64,000 bases of DNA from Certhia americana (lineage: Eukaryota; Chordata; Aves; Passeriformes; Certhiidae): NCBI GenBank assembly GCA_018697195.1, contig JAGMWU010000029.1, forward strand, positions 311,830-375,829, written 5' to 3'. Shown here in pieces: positions 24,146-36,668 of the stretch. Below the pieces are notes generated by a model. It did not search any database. It was given only the letters and a program-made list of their open reading frames with translations, and was not told the origin of the DNA. The translations under genes and the position numbers were made by a program. The number at the start of each line of letters is the position of its first letter. Position 1 is the stretch's first letter.

Positions 24146-27100
24146 ATCTGATTTCCATGATATTGTTAGAAACCAGTTGGGAGTTGAGTTATTGGGGAGG
24201 GAGGGGTTGGTTTGGGGTTTGGGTGTGGTTCATCTCACAGTTTTTTAAATAATAAAAGATATTTAATGCATCACTTTATATTGCCCTGCTTTATCAATAC
24301 AACAAAGAGGGCAATGGTTTTATTGTGGAAAGATGATTATTTTTATTTATGGATTTATTTTCACTCCCTTTGGACCCTTCCCGTCCCCAGCAGCGCAGTG
24401 CAAGCAATTGATGCCAAAGTGAGAGAAACAAATAACTCAGTGATGCCACAGGGATAATGCCGGGTTTAAAGCTCATTTGTCAGGCAGTGTTTGCCTCTTA
24501 AAACCTTCCTTTGTTATGGAGAGCAGAGATCCTACAAATGCAACGTGATTGCAGCTGGAAAAGACGGAAGGGCTTGTTCTGACCTGCAGACAAAATGTGT
24601 CAAATGAGACCTTTCAGCACGGAGAGGCTCTGAGCTTTTAATGAAATCTGTCAGGTACAGATGAATGGTTAACCTGCCTTTCATTCTCCCAGCTTATTAA
24701 AATCATTAAAAGCCAGCAATAATTATGATCCTTTCTGACTTCTGTATTTATGTCAACCCCAGGGGTCTCGTGCCTGCAGAAGGATTCTGCTCAGATGGGA
24801 ATCATTGCAGAAGGTCATGGGTGCTCCTTCCCAACGTTGGAATGGGAAACTGGAGGGTTTTCCTCTTTGCTGTCCTTTTCAAGTGCAGGATCTGACCTGT
24901 AAAACACAAACAGGTGATGTTTGCTAAATACTTTTTTTTCATTTATCAGTTAGGAATTGAAAATTAAATCAGCTTGTATTCCAGACTGAGCAGTTCCTGA
25001 TCCTCTGCCATGTGAGACAACCCATGGATCTGCACAGGACTAAGGGAAGATGATGGGCTGCAGTAACACCTGAGGGAAAACCTACTCTTTTAAGCCAATG
25101 CACCCTCACAATGACATTATGTTATTTATTCTCTGGGTTTTTTTTGGCCTGTGGATATCTCCTCATGTCTTTTCTCCACGTTCTTTTAACAAGTGACATC
25201 CCTGAGAATTCCTGACATTCCTCTCCCTTTTCACACAGGTTGGGTGTGTTCACACAGGTATTTCTGGAAGGCTTAGTGTTAGTGCTGTGGTTGTGGCTGT
25301 GAATTTTGAGGGCTTTGCTGAGTTTCATTGATTTTTTACCAACAATGCTGCACTTTGGTGATCTATTCCAGAGGTCTCAAGTTTAAAGTCTAACCCAGGT
25401 CTGTACTAAAGGACATTTTTACAGTGGCAAAAGGATTTTTTATACTTAGCACTTGAAACATTTTTCTACTCATGTAGCTCATAGAACTGAGCAGGATGGA
25501 GCTAATTTCTCAAAGCTGAAAATACAGACTGTCATGGAAATCCATAAAAAGAAATCCATAGAAAGATTCCTGCTTGTTTTGTATCAAATCCAAAAATTGC
25601 TTTTATTCCTGAGTTGCTGTTTGAGCTCGTCCTTGCCAGCCAGGGAGTCTGGAGTCAAAGAATTTAATATCAGATCTGGGGGTCTGACAGATTTTGGAGG
25701 GAAAGGGGGAGCTGATTCCCATGAAAGCCCCTGTCTGGTTCTATATCAGGTATTGACAAAGCAATCAGTGGAATTCTTCTTCAGCACAGATTATGCTGTA
25801 AAAGCAAAAAAAAAAAAACCCAGCATTGATTTGGGTTTGTAATAAGATGACAAGTCTGTAATGATCAGCGGCTTCAGAGATTACAGAAATGTACTTTTCA
25901 TTTCTCTGACACGATGTCAATACCTTTTCCAGCTGTTCTGAACACCCTGAGAGGTTTTATCTTAAAATCTGGGTTTGAGAAAGATAAGCGAGAGAAAAGG
26001 TTGATCTGCCATTGAAACAGTGTCACTTCGAAATACTTTTGTGTTTGATAAAATACGTTTTATGAAGTGTTCGAAAGTACAAATGGGGTCAGGGAAGCAC
26101 CTTTTACTTCACTTCAGGTTGACCTAAGCCCTATGTTTGGGTGATTTTCAGAACACAACATTCATGAGGCTTTGGGCTGTGAGGTGAGTTTTTCTCATAC
26201 TGTACCTTGCCAGAATTCTTCCATCTTTTTGAAAAAATTCGTTTGTTTTAATGGTCTTTTCCAACCTTAACAAATCCATGGTGAGGCTGATGTGATCTGG
26301 TCACAGCCAAATTCATCCCATGTGGATAAAACAAGCTGAGGAAAGGCAGTGGGGCCGTGGAATGCGTTATATTCCTTTGATTCTATCAATTATTGATAAG
26401 GCTTTTAGCAATGATCATCTGTAAGAGGTGTTTTACACCCCAGCACGTGCCAGAGGGATCTGTAGAAACTCAGCTGGAATTTTTAAACAGATTAAGCACG
26501 TAAATGCTGGTAACACTCACAGAATTAAGTAATCTTTAGCCCTTTTTTGGAGCTAAAATAGGGATTTTCCTGATTTGTTCCCATCTCCATTGTGCTGCTC
26601 ACTAATGCAGACTGGTCCATTTGTTCCTTTGGGTCTGCTGCTGGTTGGACACTCTCAATTCTCCTGGCAATGGATTTACTCTGGATACACATTTATGGAA
26701 GTGAACTCTGGACTGGATTCCCCAGCAGAATTCCCGCTGCAAACACTGGAGCTGCTCCATCAGCTCCTTTCTTCTGCCTGTGGGGCACACAAACCCTTCT
26801 TGTCCTTCTCTTTCCCCTCTCTCTACATTCAGCACTGAAGTCCCGTGAATTTGGGGAATTTAGTTGAAATTCAGGCATTTGTTTTGTGTTCATGTCACAC
26901 GTTGTTTCTGCCACAGTTGCTCTCCTTCCTCCCTCAGCGAGCAGCACACGGAATAAAAGGAGCTTGTGTGAGATTTGGCTCAGCAGCCTCAGCTCTGCCT
27001 TTGTGCCAAACCCCTTAAAGCTGCAGCAGCCCCTGGCTGAGCTGAGAGCTGCAGCAGCCCGGTCTTGTTAGGGCTTTTTTTTCTTCTCTTTTAACTGTTC

Positions 27101-27246
27101 CTGATCCTCTGGCAGGGGAGGAAATGAGGAGGCTCCAGGCAGAGTCACCCAGTGCTCCCAGTAGCAGATCAGTAAAATGGGGAGGCCCATGAGCAGGCAG
27201 GGAACAGGTAGAATTTCACCAAGTGAAAATGAAGAAGGAAAATTTA
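24146..27246. other. Gene-free stretch, possible tiny CR1 remnant
   Basis: About 3.1 kb without a supportable gene. Near 26250-26284 the motif GGTCTTTTCCAACCTTAA resembles the last bases of a CR1 in sense orientation, but it is too short to be certain. Confidence 0.5.
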
Positions 27247-27467
27247 GGTGGGATATTGTGAAGAAATCCTTTCCTCGGAGGGTGGGGAGGACCTAAGATG
27301 GAATTCCCAGAGGAGCTGTGGCTGCCCCTGGATCCCTGGAAGTGTCCAAGGCCAGGTTGGAGCCACCTGGGACAGTGGGAGGTGTCCCTGCCCATGGCAG
27401 GGGTGACACTGGGTGGGCTTTGAGATCCCTTCCCGTGCAAACAACTCCAGCCTTCCATGATTCTTTG
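27247..27467 (+). mobile_element. CR1 LINE 3' end
   Basis: Sense CR1: GGATATTGTGAAGAAATCCT, GAGGGTGGGGAGGACC, GCAGGAGCTGTGGCTGCCCC-like block, AAGTGTCCAAGGCCAGGTTG, CTGGGACAGTGGGAGGTGTC, CCATGGCAGGGGTGACACTG, and the tail TTCCATGATTCTTTGA. It is well preserved and 5'-truncated. Confidence 0.9.
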
Positions 27468-27599
27468 AAAACAAAACTCTGGACTGATTAAACCAATCTG
27501 GGGGGATTTTTGTCTGTGCTTGTACCTTATACCAATCCCTTTGGCTCTTTCTCATGGACACTGGAAACATCCACGACGGGGAGATTCTGCTTTGGATGG

Positions 27600-27705
27600 C
27601 TCAAGTGCCTTGTTGGAACGTGATAATAATGGTCAGCTGGTTGGACCAGAGATCCCTGTGGGTCCCTCCCAGCTCAGGATATTCCATGATTTTATAATTC
27701 TGTGG
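27600..27705 (+). mobile_element. CR1 LINE 3' end, second subfamily
   Basis: GACCAGAGATCCCTGTGGGT, CCCTCCCAGCTCAGGATATT and CCATGATTTTATAATTCTGT match the end of another CR1 subfamily with octamer-like tail repeats. It lies about 130 bp from the preceding CR1 tail and is a separate insertion. Confidence 0.75.
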
Positions 27706-28366
27706 GGTTTTTAAAACAGTTCTGAATATACCACTGCTCCTTTTCTTTTTCCTCCTGAATGTCAGTGGATGTTTCACCCAGCACAAGGTCAGGTCCTTGT
27801 GGCTCCTGTCACTCCAAGGGGCACCTAAATCCCTGTCAGCATCTCCTGCTAGAAAGAATTCCCTTTTCTGTTCCCAAAGGTAAATAAAACTAAACTCATA
27901 CTAGCATTTTTCAGGATACCAAAAGAAGCTGTTGTCTCTTTATAGGATACCAGTCTGACTGACAGTATCCATGGGATGTTCTTCCTGCATGACAGCTTTG
28001 AAATCCATCCTTCAGTTCCCCAGGAAGGGAGACTTGTCTTTCTCTCTCCTTAAGAACTGGATTTGGCTTTGCAAGGAGACTTGAGGCAATGGGAAAGCTA
28101 CAGTAGAGCTGGCATCAAGTCCTGTTTTTTCTAAAGGATTTGAAACCTTGGGACACTCTTTTGGTGCTTGTGACTTTTTAATGTTTATATTTTAATATAT
28201 AAACACAAACAGCCTTCCCAGGGTCTGCTCCTGGATCCACCTTTCCAGAGCACAGATTTCCTTGAGCCCTTCTGGAACCCTCTTCACCCAGCAAATTAAG
28301 TAGAGCTTGGAAGAAGGAAGAGGCAAAAATTTGTGAACTCTGTGTTGGAACCAAACCTGGGATATT
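27706..28366. other. Gene-free stretch, nothing recognised
   Basis: No gene or repeat recognised in this interval between CR1 copies. Confidence 0.5.
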
Positions 28367-28922
28367 TCATGGAATCATGGAATGGTTTGGGTGGGAAGGA
28401 ACCTCAAGACCATCCAGTGGCACCCCTGCCACAGGCAGGGACACCTTCTGTGGAGCTGACAATTCTGTGTCTCTGAAATTTCATAGCCTGTCAGGATCCT
28501 TTCTTCCCAAGGGAAAGTTTCTCACTTTCCCAAGAGAAATTTTGTAAACATACTCTCCAAACAATATTCTTTCTCAAAACAACAGGTGGTGTTTTTCATC
28601 CTTGTTTTCATAACAGAATATATTGTTTCTCTTACTTAGCCAATGGTAATAGGGAAGGTGGTGTTCCCATTCACCAATCACTTTTTACTTAGCAAAGTAC
28701 CTTATATAAGGTGTTCCATTTTGTTAATAAAGGTTTTCCTCTTTTCAGCCTTCTGATGAACTTACTTAGAGTCTGTGTTTCTGTTCATAAGTACAGTGAA
28801 ACACCTTTCACTATCCCAGGTTGAACTGAGCCCTGTCCAACCTGGCCTTGGACACTTTCAGGGATCCAGGGGCATCCACAGCTGCTCTGGGAATTCCATC
28901 CCAGCCCCTCCACACCCTCACA
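28367..28922 (-). mobile_element. CR1 LINE 3' fragment split by an LTR
   Basis: The left part (28367-28448) reads TCATGGAATGGTTTGGG-like sequence through CAGGGACACCTTC. The right part (28804-28922) resumes with CCTTTCACTATCCCAGGTTG, CCAACCTGGCCTTGGACACT and GGAATTCCATCCCAGCCCCT. Together they form one CR1 tail in reverse orientation. The break is exactly filled by the LTR at 28449-28803. Confidence 0.9.
28449..28803 (+). mobile_element. Solo ERV LTR inserted in CR1
   Basis: The element begins TGTGGAGCTGACAATTCTG and ends GTGAAACA. It has a TATA-like TTATATAAGG (TATATAA at 28703-28709) and AATAAA at 28726-28731, followed by a short U5, so it is in + orientation. The flanks show CCTTC on the left (28444-28448) and CCTTT on the right (28804-28808), a 5-bp target duplication with one mismatch. 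No viral genes remain. A 5-bp duplication would suit an ERVL-like element. Confidence 0.82.
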
Positions 28923-29323
28923 ATGCATTTACAGCACTTTGCCTTGTGTGTAGTTTGGTGGAAGCAGTGACTTTGGTATTATCACCTAGGGTTGGAGATA
29001 AAATATTTTCATTAAGTCTGCAGTCTTTTCCACTCCTAAAAGCATTTCTGTAGCACTGTTTACTAAGCACAATCATTTGGCCGTTGATGTTTATATAAAA
29101 ATAAAGAAAGTATCTCCCTTTTCTAATTCTGTGAACACTCATTGCCTTTTCCTTCCTGCAATGACAACAGGAGAATTGCCCTTCATTAAAATAACAAAAA
29201 GCAGTGAGAATTGCTGGGGAAAAAGTATTCATCGTGGGGGGAGGAGAAATGGTAGGGGATGAAACTGCTTTTTTTTGCATGAGCTGCAATGAAATACTTG
29301 GGACCAGTCTTGTTGACAACAGC
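28923..29323. other. Gene-free stretch, nothing recognised
   Basis: No supportable gene. The - strand frame of 161 codons (28918-29403) is built partly from the adjacent low-complexity tract and has no domain. Confidence 0.5.
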
Positions 29324-29440
29324 CTTCCCCTTCCCCTTCCCTTCCCTGAACTTCCCTTCCCTGAACTTCCTTGAACTTCCCTGTACTTCCCACCCCAACC
29401 CATACCTGTACCCCTACCCCTACCTCTACCCCTACCTGTT
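29324..29440. repeat. C-rich pyrimidine tandem tract
   Basis: CTTCCCCTTCCC and CCCTGAACTTCC units pass into (CCCCTA)n-like units (ACCCCTACCCCTACC). The - strand therefore carries clustered GGGG runs spaced by TA, which resemble degenerate telomere-type repeats and could form a quadruplex. Confidence 0.8.
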
Positions 29441-29515
29441 TCATAAAATCACAGGCTTGGAATGAACACTAAAGATCCCCCAGGTCAATCCCTTCATCCA
29501 TATCCATCCCCCATA
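29441..29515 (-). mobile_element. Possible CR1 LINE 3' remnant
   Basis: TTTCATAAAATCACAGGCTT followed by GGAATGAACACTAAAGATCC resembles the end of a CR1 in reverse orientation. The match is short and degraded. Confidence 0.4.
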
Positions 29516-29907
29516 TTCCCCTTGCTTTGGAGATATAAACACAGAATTTAAAATCCCTTGGAAAATGCACGCCTGGTTTGGGGTTTTTTCCTTATATACT
29601 CCATAGCATTAAGCTCCTGTTAAATAATTTTACAAGATGATAAATTGACAGCATTACGACATCAGAAAGTCCATCCAGCGGAACTTTTATGGGAATAATT
29701 TGTAAATCTGCTGCTTGTAAAATATTAAAGAAAAGCTCTGGTTAAAAGCTGAGTTTGCTGTATATTGACAAGGACTGGTCTTAAAGTGGGAAAACATGGA
29801 AAGTGAGTCTGGTGGAACCTGGGCTTGTGGACTCTGGAGGCAAAGAGAGGAAGCTGAAGGGGTGGTCTGGGTGGGCAGAAGGGAAGTCGAAAGATACTCA
29901 TGGATTT
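29516..29907. other. Gene-free stretch, nothing recognised
   Basis: No feature can be supported. Confidence 0.5.
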
Positions 29908-30180
29908 CATGGAATCCTGGAATGGTTTGGGTTGGGAGGGACCTCAACACCATCCAGTGCCACCCCTGCCACAAGCAGGGACACCTTCTACTGTCTCAGG
30001 CTGCTCCAAGACCTGTCCAATCTGGCCTTGGACACTTCCAGGATTCCAGGGACAGCAGCCACAGCTGCTCCAGGAATTCTATCCCAGCCCCTCCCCACCC
30101 TCACAGACAGGAATTCCTTCCCAATGTCCCATTTATCCTTGCCCTCTGGCTGTGGGAAGCCGTTCCCCCTCTACTTTGCT
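29908..30180 (-). mobile_element. CR1 LINE 3' fragment
   Basis: Reverse CR1: GGAATGGTTTGGGTTGGGAG, CACCATCCAGTGCCACCCCT, AGCAGGGACACCTTCTACTG, TCTGGCCTTGGACACTTCCA, CCAGCCCCTCCCCACCCTCA, CCAATGTCCCATTTATCC. It is well preserved. Overlapping frames of up to 158 codons here are CR1 noise and not genes. Confidence 0.9.
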
Positions 30181-31068
30181 TTTGAGTTGTGCCTTCTTGA
30201 GATTCTTCTTACTCCAACAAGTTTTATAATAAATACTATTTTTACTCATTTTTCCTTACAGAGTATGCAAACATCCTGAAATACTTCATTTATAGATTTC
30301 TTAAAATTATTATTTTTAAATAGCACTGTGCATAAACTTTTCATTTGGTTCATTTGGGGAAAAATATGGCTGACCTAAATAGCAAAACTACCTTTGATCT
30401 TGCAGAGATTGAACTGTTAGCAGAAATTAATGACTGTAAAATGAACACGTGTGGCATCCCTCCAGAGAACAAAACACAGCTCTGAATCAAAGAATCCCAG
30501 TGCAGAAGAAGCCAACTCCCCACAAAGCTTGTGCTTTTAAACAAAATGATTGGAATTTTAAAGAGGGCTCCACAGGAGGGGAATGACCAGGCTGTGCCAG
30601 AGTTTTACAAATGAAAATTCTCCATTGTGTGTTGTGTGTTCCTCAATTGGGGTTGTGCATGAATTTGAAGTGGGCCAGCCCTTGCTGGCTCCATCTGAGC
30701 AGCTCCAGAGTGTTGGAAAATCTGAAATAAGAGGCATTAAATCCATCTTTGGAGGCTGAGTCTGAGGCAGGAGAGGTGGGGGATCAGCACTGTCCCTCCA
30801 AACCTTCCCCACAAGCAGTGCCTGGATTTAGAGCTGGTGGTTGGGTGAGGAAAATGGAAAAATAAAAGGTTCCACAGGACGACTGGAATGCATTGCCTCG
30901 TTTTCCAGAACTGACAAGCCCTTGGTGTTGATAGAATTCAGTGTTTGCTCAGCACATTTGAAATTCTGAGTTGTTACAATCCTAAATGCTGAGCTAGAAA
31001 CTCAAATTTCTGCTCTTTGCACGATTTTTTTTTTTTTTTTTCCTCAAGCCTGGCATCTTTTCCCCTCT
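30181..31068. other. Gene-free stretch, nothing recognised
   Basis: No gene is supported. A T-run lies at about 31025-31041, just upstream of the next CR1. Confidence 0.5.
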
Positions 31069-31321
31069 AGGACAAGGGGAAATGGCCTCAAGTTATACCA
31101 AGGCAAGTTCTGGTTGGATTTGAGGGAAAATTTCTTCACTGGAAGGGGCTGCCCAAGGCAGAGGTGGAGTCCCAGATCTTGGAAATGTTCAAAAATGAGT
31201 GGATGTGGCACTTGGTGATGATGGTTTAGTTTCAGTAGGAACTGGTTAAAGGTTGGACTTGATGTTCTTGGAGGTCTTTTCCTCCTTTTCCAACCCTATT
31301 GATTCCATGATTTTATGATAT
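31069..31321 (+). mobile_element. CR1 LINE 3' end, older subfamily
   Basis: Sense CR1 of another subfamily: AGGACAAGGGGAAATGGCCT, CAAGTTATACCAAGGCAAGT, AAAATTTCTTCACTGGAAGG, GGAAATGTTCAAAAATGAGT, GGATGTGGCACTTGGTGATG, GGTTGGACTTGATGTTCTTG and TTTTCCAACCCTATTGATTC with a degenerate tail. Confidence 0.9.
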
Positions 31322-34300
31322 CAGTTCTCCATCTCTAAAAGGGCAATACTTGGGAGGGGGGTTTCCTCTTTTCTTTCTCTTTATTTGCATTTAAATTCAA
31401 GATCTGTCACTTATTGCCCTGTGCACAGTGCAGAGCACCCTGGCCTTAGATTTCAGAGAAGTCCTCTAGGAGGTTCTTTAATGTAATTAGCAATGGTCAA
31501 TCTGAGTGAAGTCATAAAATGTGTGTAATACTCTGTCCATGGAAGGCTTAATTAATTAAAATTCATTGAATGTGTCACAAGGCCTGCTCACTGAGGAGCA
31601 TGCTGGAAACACTAAATATTATTTATTACTTCAGTTGTGAAAATGGGGAAAATAACTTGTTTGTGATTCCAACTTACAGAATTTGTCTATGAAAACTCAA
31701 ATTCCCTGTGAGATAACTTGACCTCAATTTCCACTTATTGACAGCGTGTCTGGCTGCTTCACTCTCCTCAGGTAATGTGGTGTGAAATGGGAGATTCAAT
31801 TAAAGAACCAAAATTAATGTTTCTTTCTGCACCATCTTCCTGGCTGATGGCAAAACTGGAAGGATTTTTTTTTATCAGAATGTGGATAATCCAAAGGAAA
31901 TTCCTCTTCCAGCTCTATGCTCCTTCCTTTAAGTGGTTTTAGTGGCACATGAAGTCAAGGTTTTATTTCTCCTAAATTCCCTACTGAAGTTTTCCAGCTG
32001 GAACTCCAGGACCTAAAGCAGGCAGGATGCTGCTGCAGCAACACCAGCCTGGCACTGCTGGGCTTTGCTTCCTCATATCCTTCACAGGAAGGCAATTCCA
32101 GCATCACCTGGACACTTCTGAGTATATTTGAGATAGACTGGCATTGGTAATGAGAATATAAAGGTGGTGTAAGGACTGAAGCCATTTCAGACTCCTTGAA
32201 CAGAGAATTTGGCCCATGGGTTCTTGTTCTGGTGTGGATGAGGAGAGATGGAGGCTGACATTTGTGGTGGAACACTTGTGGAACCCAGGGACACCTTCCT
32301 GTGCCAGGGGCCAGCAGTGCCAGGATTTCTGATGCCACAAAAGTTGAGACAAAACTCTTGTTGCCTCTGCAGCCACTCCAGAATCAGTTCCTGCTTTGGC
32401 CCTGCCACATTTTCTGATTAAAGCCCCGTGTCAGCCCTGTGCAGTCAGACAGCACAGACCGGGTGTCAGGTAATTAAATGGGGATTAAATCAATAGCAGA
32501 GAAGTGGGGGTTTGTAGGGAGAGAGCTGGACAGGTCTCCACTCGTGTGGCTGTGCAGGAAGCAAAAACAGATCTCTGAAATTTGTGATTTCTGTCCTTTG
32601 TGACTGTAGTTTCCTGGAAATGTGTTTGGATCTCTGCTGGTGGACCTGGAACAGGTGGGTCTCAGGGAGCAGGCTGCAGCCAGGGTGCCAAAGGTGGTGT
32701 AGTTAAACCTGCCCTAATGGAAATGTGCCTGTCTGCACGTTTAAGCAGCCTGCAGAGATATCATTATCTCCAGCATTACAGGCCAAAAATACCTTAACAA
32801 TATGCTTTCTTTCTCAAAAAAAGCAGCATTTCTTATGGAACATTTCAGTCTTGTGCTTCTGCTATTGTCATGTGACAATGCCTGCAGCTGCTTTGTCCCA
32901 CACTGTCCTGTCTGCTGGAAATGTGCTGAGAGCAGGGTGGGCACTGGAAAGGGGAGAGTTTCTTTGTGCTGCAGGTAACTGCAGCCATCCATTTACCTGC
33001 TTGGCACTGCACAGGAATGGCTCTGCACAGCTCTGGGGCTGGGAGAGAGGCCCCAGGAATTGCTTTGCATCTGTTCTTGATGCTAATCCTATTACCAGCA
33101 ACAGGATTAATTCATAAACAAAGAGCTCGGGTTCGTCTGCTGCCTGTGCCCTGCTCTGAAAATCAAACGGGGTTTGTTTTACATGCAGCAGCTCTCACAC
33201 TCAGCATATCATCCAGTTCTTCCAACTGCTGGAATTCCCTGCACTGATATACAGATTTGTATGATTTCTGGGGAAAAAAATGGATAAGAAGGTAGCAATC
33301 ATCCTATCTTGGTTTTGAGGGTGATGTATTATTAAATATGTTTCAAAGTGCAATTATTCCAATAGACTTGCGGGATGGGAAGAGGCAATAACTTGGGTTA
33401 TTATTAATGAGGGAACTGTCCTGTGTGGCTCTGCCTTGCTCTGAGGACAAGGGTGTTGGAAGGACCCAGATATCCTCATCAAGCTACTCACCTCGAAAGG
33501 AAAGGGTTTTAGTGATGTTCAGCTACTGCCTGAGGTTCTACTGCTCTTCAAAATCTCATTTACACCCAGTAATCAGATGGAAACACCAAACTTCCTTCAG
33601 CTTTTCTTCATCCACGTGTTTAGCTGCAGGACTGTGTTTGGAGGTGATGGGGAAAGGAGCAGGGAGAACATATGTGAGCTCTCCCCGGCAGGAACTGAAG
33701 GGTAGCAGAACCTCATCTTTGCTTTTGTAATTATTTCTGCAAAGCCATGCTGGCAGCTCCTCCCTGTAGAACCTCAGCATATGCCAGCTAAACTTTCTGT
33801 GCTGGCACTGCTCCCTGAGTTGTTCAGATGATGTGAGCTAAGTTGACAAAAGCAGTATTTTGTCAGTGCTGCTACAGCTTCTGGATTCAATATTTCAGGA
33901 CCAGACAGTGCCATTCTTCCCTCCCTCACCTTCCTTGCTGCTCTTCCCTCATGTCTTTCCTCATCCTTTTCTCCGCTCAATAGAGGAAACAAAACCAAAC
34001 CCAAATCTGCCTCTGTGCACCAAGGCTGGCAGCGTCACCCAAATCACTACAGACCCCTAATTTCAACTGCACAGAAATATTTTATGAATTTATGCAGCTG
34101 ACCCACACCTGTTACAGGTATTTCCTGGCTGGGGATCTTTGCTTCCCAGGGCAGACTCAGGTGACCCAGAGACAGCAGGTGATGTCACTTGACCTTTGTG
34201 GTGTGGCCAGCCCAGGCTAGGGGAGGGGACATGAGGAACAGATGGATTTGTGGCAGGAGCTGGGTGGCAGATGGTGCCTGCAGACAGCTCCTGCCGTGGC

Positions 34301-35855
34301 CTCGGCCTCAGTGGCTGTGGGTTTCCCCTTTTAGCAGCACTGATAAGGCTTTGAATGTGTGTTTGGGCATTGTAGGGATGTGCTGATAAGGGCCTGTCTC
34401 AGCATCAGCAGCAGGACAAACTGATATTTAGTCTGAGGGTTTAAGAGTTCATCTTTACTCCTGGTAAAGTAGAAATCTTTCCAGACCACATGATCAAATC
34501 TGTAAATTCTTGAATCACCCTTTTTCTGACATCTTAATCTTCAGTGCATGAAATTTATTTCATCTGATATTAATTGTCACATTAATTCGTCTGATATTTT
34601 TTGTCTGAATTTTCTGATTCTGTCAGAATAAACCCAGAGGCTTGAGGACCAAGCCTGTACAATTGGAAACAAATTTCTATATTTTTCTAAATGTTCATTA
34701 GTTCAGTCATTTTTTGAAAAAGTCTTTGGGACAGGCTTAACCAAAGCATTCTTAGGCTTAAGCTTCTGAGCCAGCTTAGAGGGCCCAGCTTGCAGCTGAT
34801 TTAGAGAACTTCTCTTCCTCAGGAGGGCTGACAGAGACTAGGATGATCAGGTTGATTTGTTCTCTTCAGTGTATCCACCACAACAATTCCCAGCTTTTCC
34901 CTACACCCAGAGCCCGAGCTGCCCCCTCCCAAGAGCTGCAAATTTGTTATCTGAAATCTTCTCTCTCCAGTGATTTATACTTGCCTGACTTAGCATTTGT
35001 AGACCTGCCCAGTGACATCCTCAATCCTGGACTAAACCCTGGCTTTGCCAAATCGTTCTTTACTGGGCTGCTCTCAATCTCCCCTTTCTACATCTCCTGA
35101 ATTTTTCATGGCCTGTAAAGGATTGTCTTCTGGAGTCAAAGGAGAAAGATGAATTAAAAAATGAGGAGTGAGTGGAGTTGAGTTATAATAGGTCAAGTTG
35201 CTGCTTTGGGGCTTTTATTTGTGTAGAAATGTGAAATACAGCAAAGAAATTTGGCTGTGACAGCCTGGAGGAACCTGAATGTAAAGATCTCTAAACCCAA
35301 ATGTAGCACAGAGATGAGGAGATCTCTCCCAGTGTGAAATATCAGGGGTAAAATGTGGTTTTAACTGAAAATCAGGGCAGAATGTGGCTCAGGATGAAAT
35401 TTTCATTCCCAAACTAAACCAAAAAGAGGTTAAATGTTGATATTTTACCTCTTGGCACCTCTCAATTACTGTCAATATGTGACACCATCCAGAGTGTGAC
35501 ACCCTGTGCCACAGGGATGCTCCTCCTGTTGCAAGATTTTTTTATTTTTTTTTTCCTAATGTCAAAACATTCTTCGTTTGAGAAATCCCAATAGATGAAG
35601 GGATTGGAAGATCCATATGTTTGGGGAACATGGTGTGAAATGTATTTGGAAAACATTGTGTGCTTGGTATCCTCTCAAAGAAGATGGGGGCAAAGAAAGA
35701 GTTAACTTTGAGGCAAAAAGCATTAAATGCTGCAGTTCCAATGTTCCTGAAATCTGAATGGTGTTAAATCCAACTGCCTTTGATGTAACACACCAGTGGA
35801 ATTGGGAATTGAGGCCACTGGAGTTGCATGAAAAATCAGTGGCCAAGGCAGAGCT
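31322..35855. other. Gene-free stretch, nothing recognised
   Basis: About 4.5 kb. Open frames of 60-140 codons occur on both strands (for example 31955-32338 on - and 32725-33117 on +) but have no recognisable domain, consensus splice pairs or reading-frame bias. No RNA gene or clear transposon. Confidence 0.5.
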
Positions 35856-35889
35856 AAGGAGGGAGGGAGGGAGGGAGGGAGGGAGGGTG
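35856..35889. repeat. (GGGA)n microsatellite
   Basis: Seven or more tandem GGGA units on the + strand. The tract is purine-only with G-triplets at 4-bp spacing, so it is quadruplex-capable. Confidence 0.9.
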
Positions 35890-36436
35890 GAGACTCCAGA
35901 CCTGGGTTCTGCTGGTTCTGCCTGGTGTGCAGGTAATTTTGGGGCACTCACATCAGTGAATCTCACGGGCAATCCCCTGGAGATGGGAAGGTCCCTCTGT
36001 GATTTGCAGCCTCTGGGAAAGGAGAGAGTTTTCAGTCACCCCTGGAGCACTTGCTGTGGATTTAGACTCCTCATCTCTCTGAAGTTCAGGCTTGTGACTC
36101 CCCTTCCACTGATGCTGAAGAGAGCATTTCTGAAGAGAGCTGAGATTCACAATTTGGAATGTTTCTATCTCTGAATGAGACATAATTAATTTCTTTCTGT
36201 CATTATGTGCAAAATTCTGCAACAGCTGGACCAGTATAATTTGGCAAATAATTCACTTGACATTTCCCTCATCAATCACTAAACAATTGGTCCAGTTCTT
36301 CATTGTGGAGCCAGCTTTAAATTCTGTTTTGTTCCATGTTTCACAGCAGGCTGATGGGATTGGGCTGGATCCATGGGAATCAGGGATGGAGTGACCTGGG
36401 GGATCTATGAGCAAAGCACTCCCTTCCTGTCTGTCA
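35890..36436. other. Gene-free stretch, nothing recognised
   Basis: No feature can be supported between the GGGA repeat and the composite CR1. Confidence 0.5.
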
Positions 36437-36668
36437 TCAGAGAATTCCAGATCAGATTGGGTTGGAAGGGACAGTAAAGCCCCTCCTCCATCCTCCCACT
36501 GTCCCAGACTGCTACAACCTGGCCTTGGACAATTCCAGGGATACAGGGTCAGCCACAGCTTCTCAGGGAATTCCATCCCAGCCCCATACCAGATTCACAA
36601 GAAGGAATTCCTTCCCAAAATCCCACCTAAAACAGCCCTCTTGTAGTTTGAAGCCATTCCCTATGTCC

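Noticed and set aside
26250..26284. Possible sense CR1 terminal fragment
   Set aside because: About 35 bases only. The resemblance to GGTCTTTTCCAACCTTAA could be chance.
29803..30279. 158-codon + frame with overlapping frames
   Set aside because: Translation of a reverse-oriented CR1 tail.
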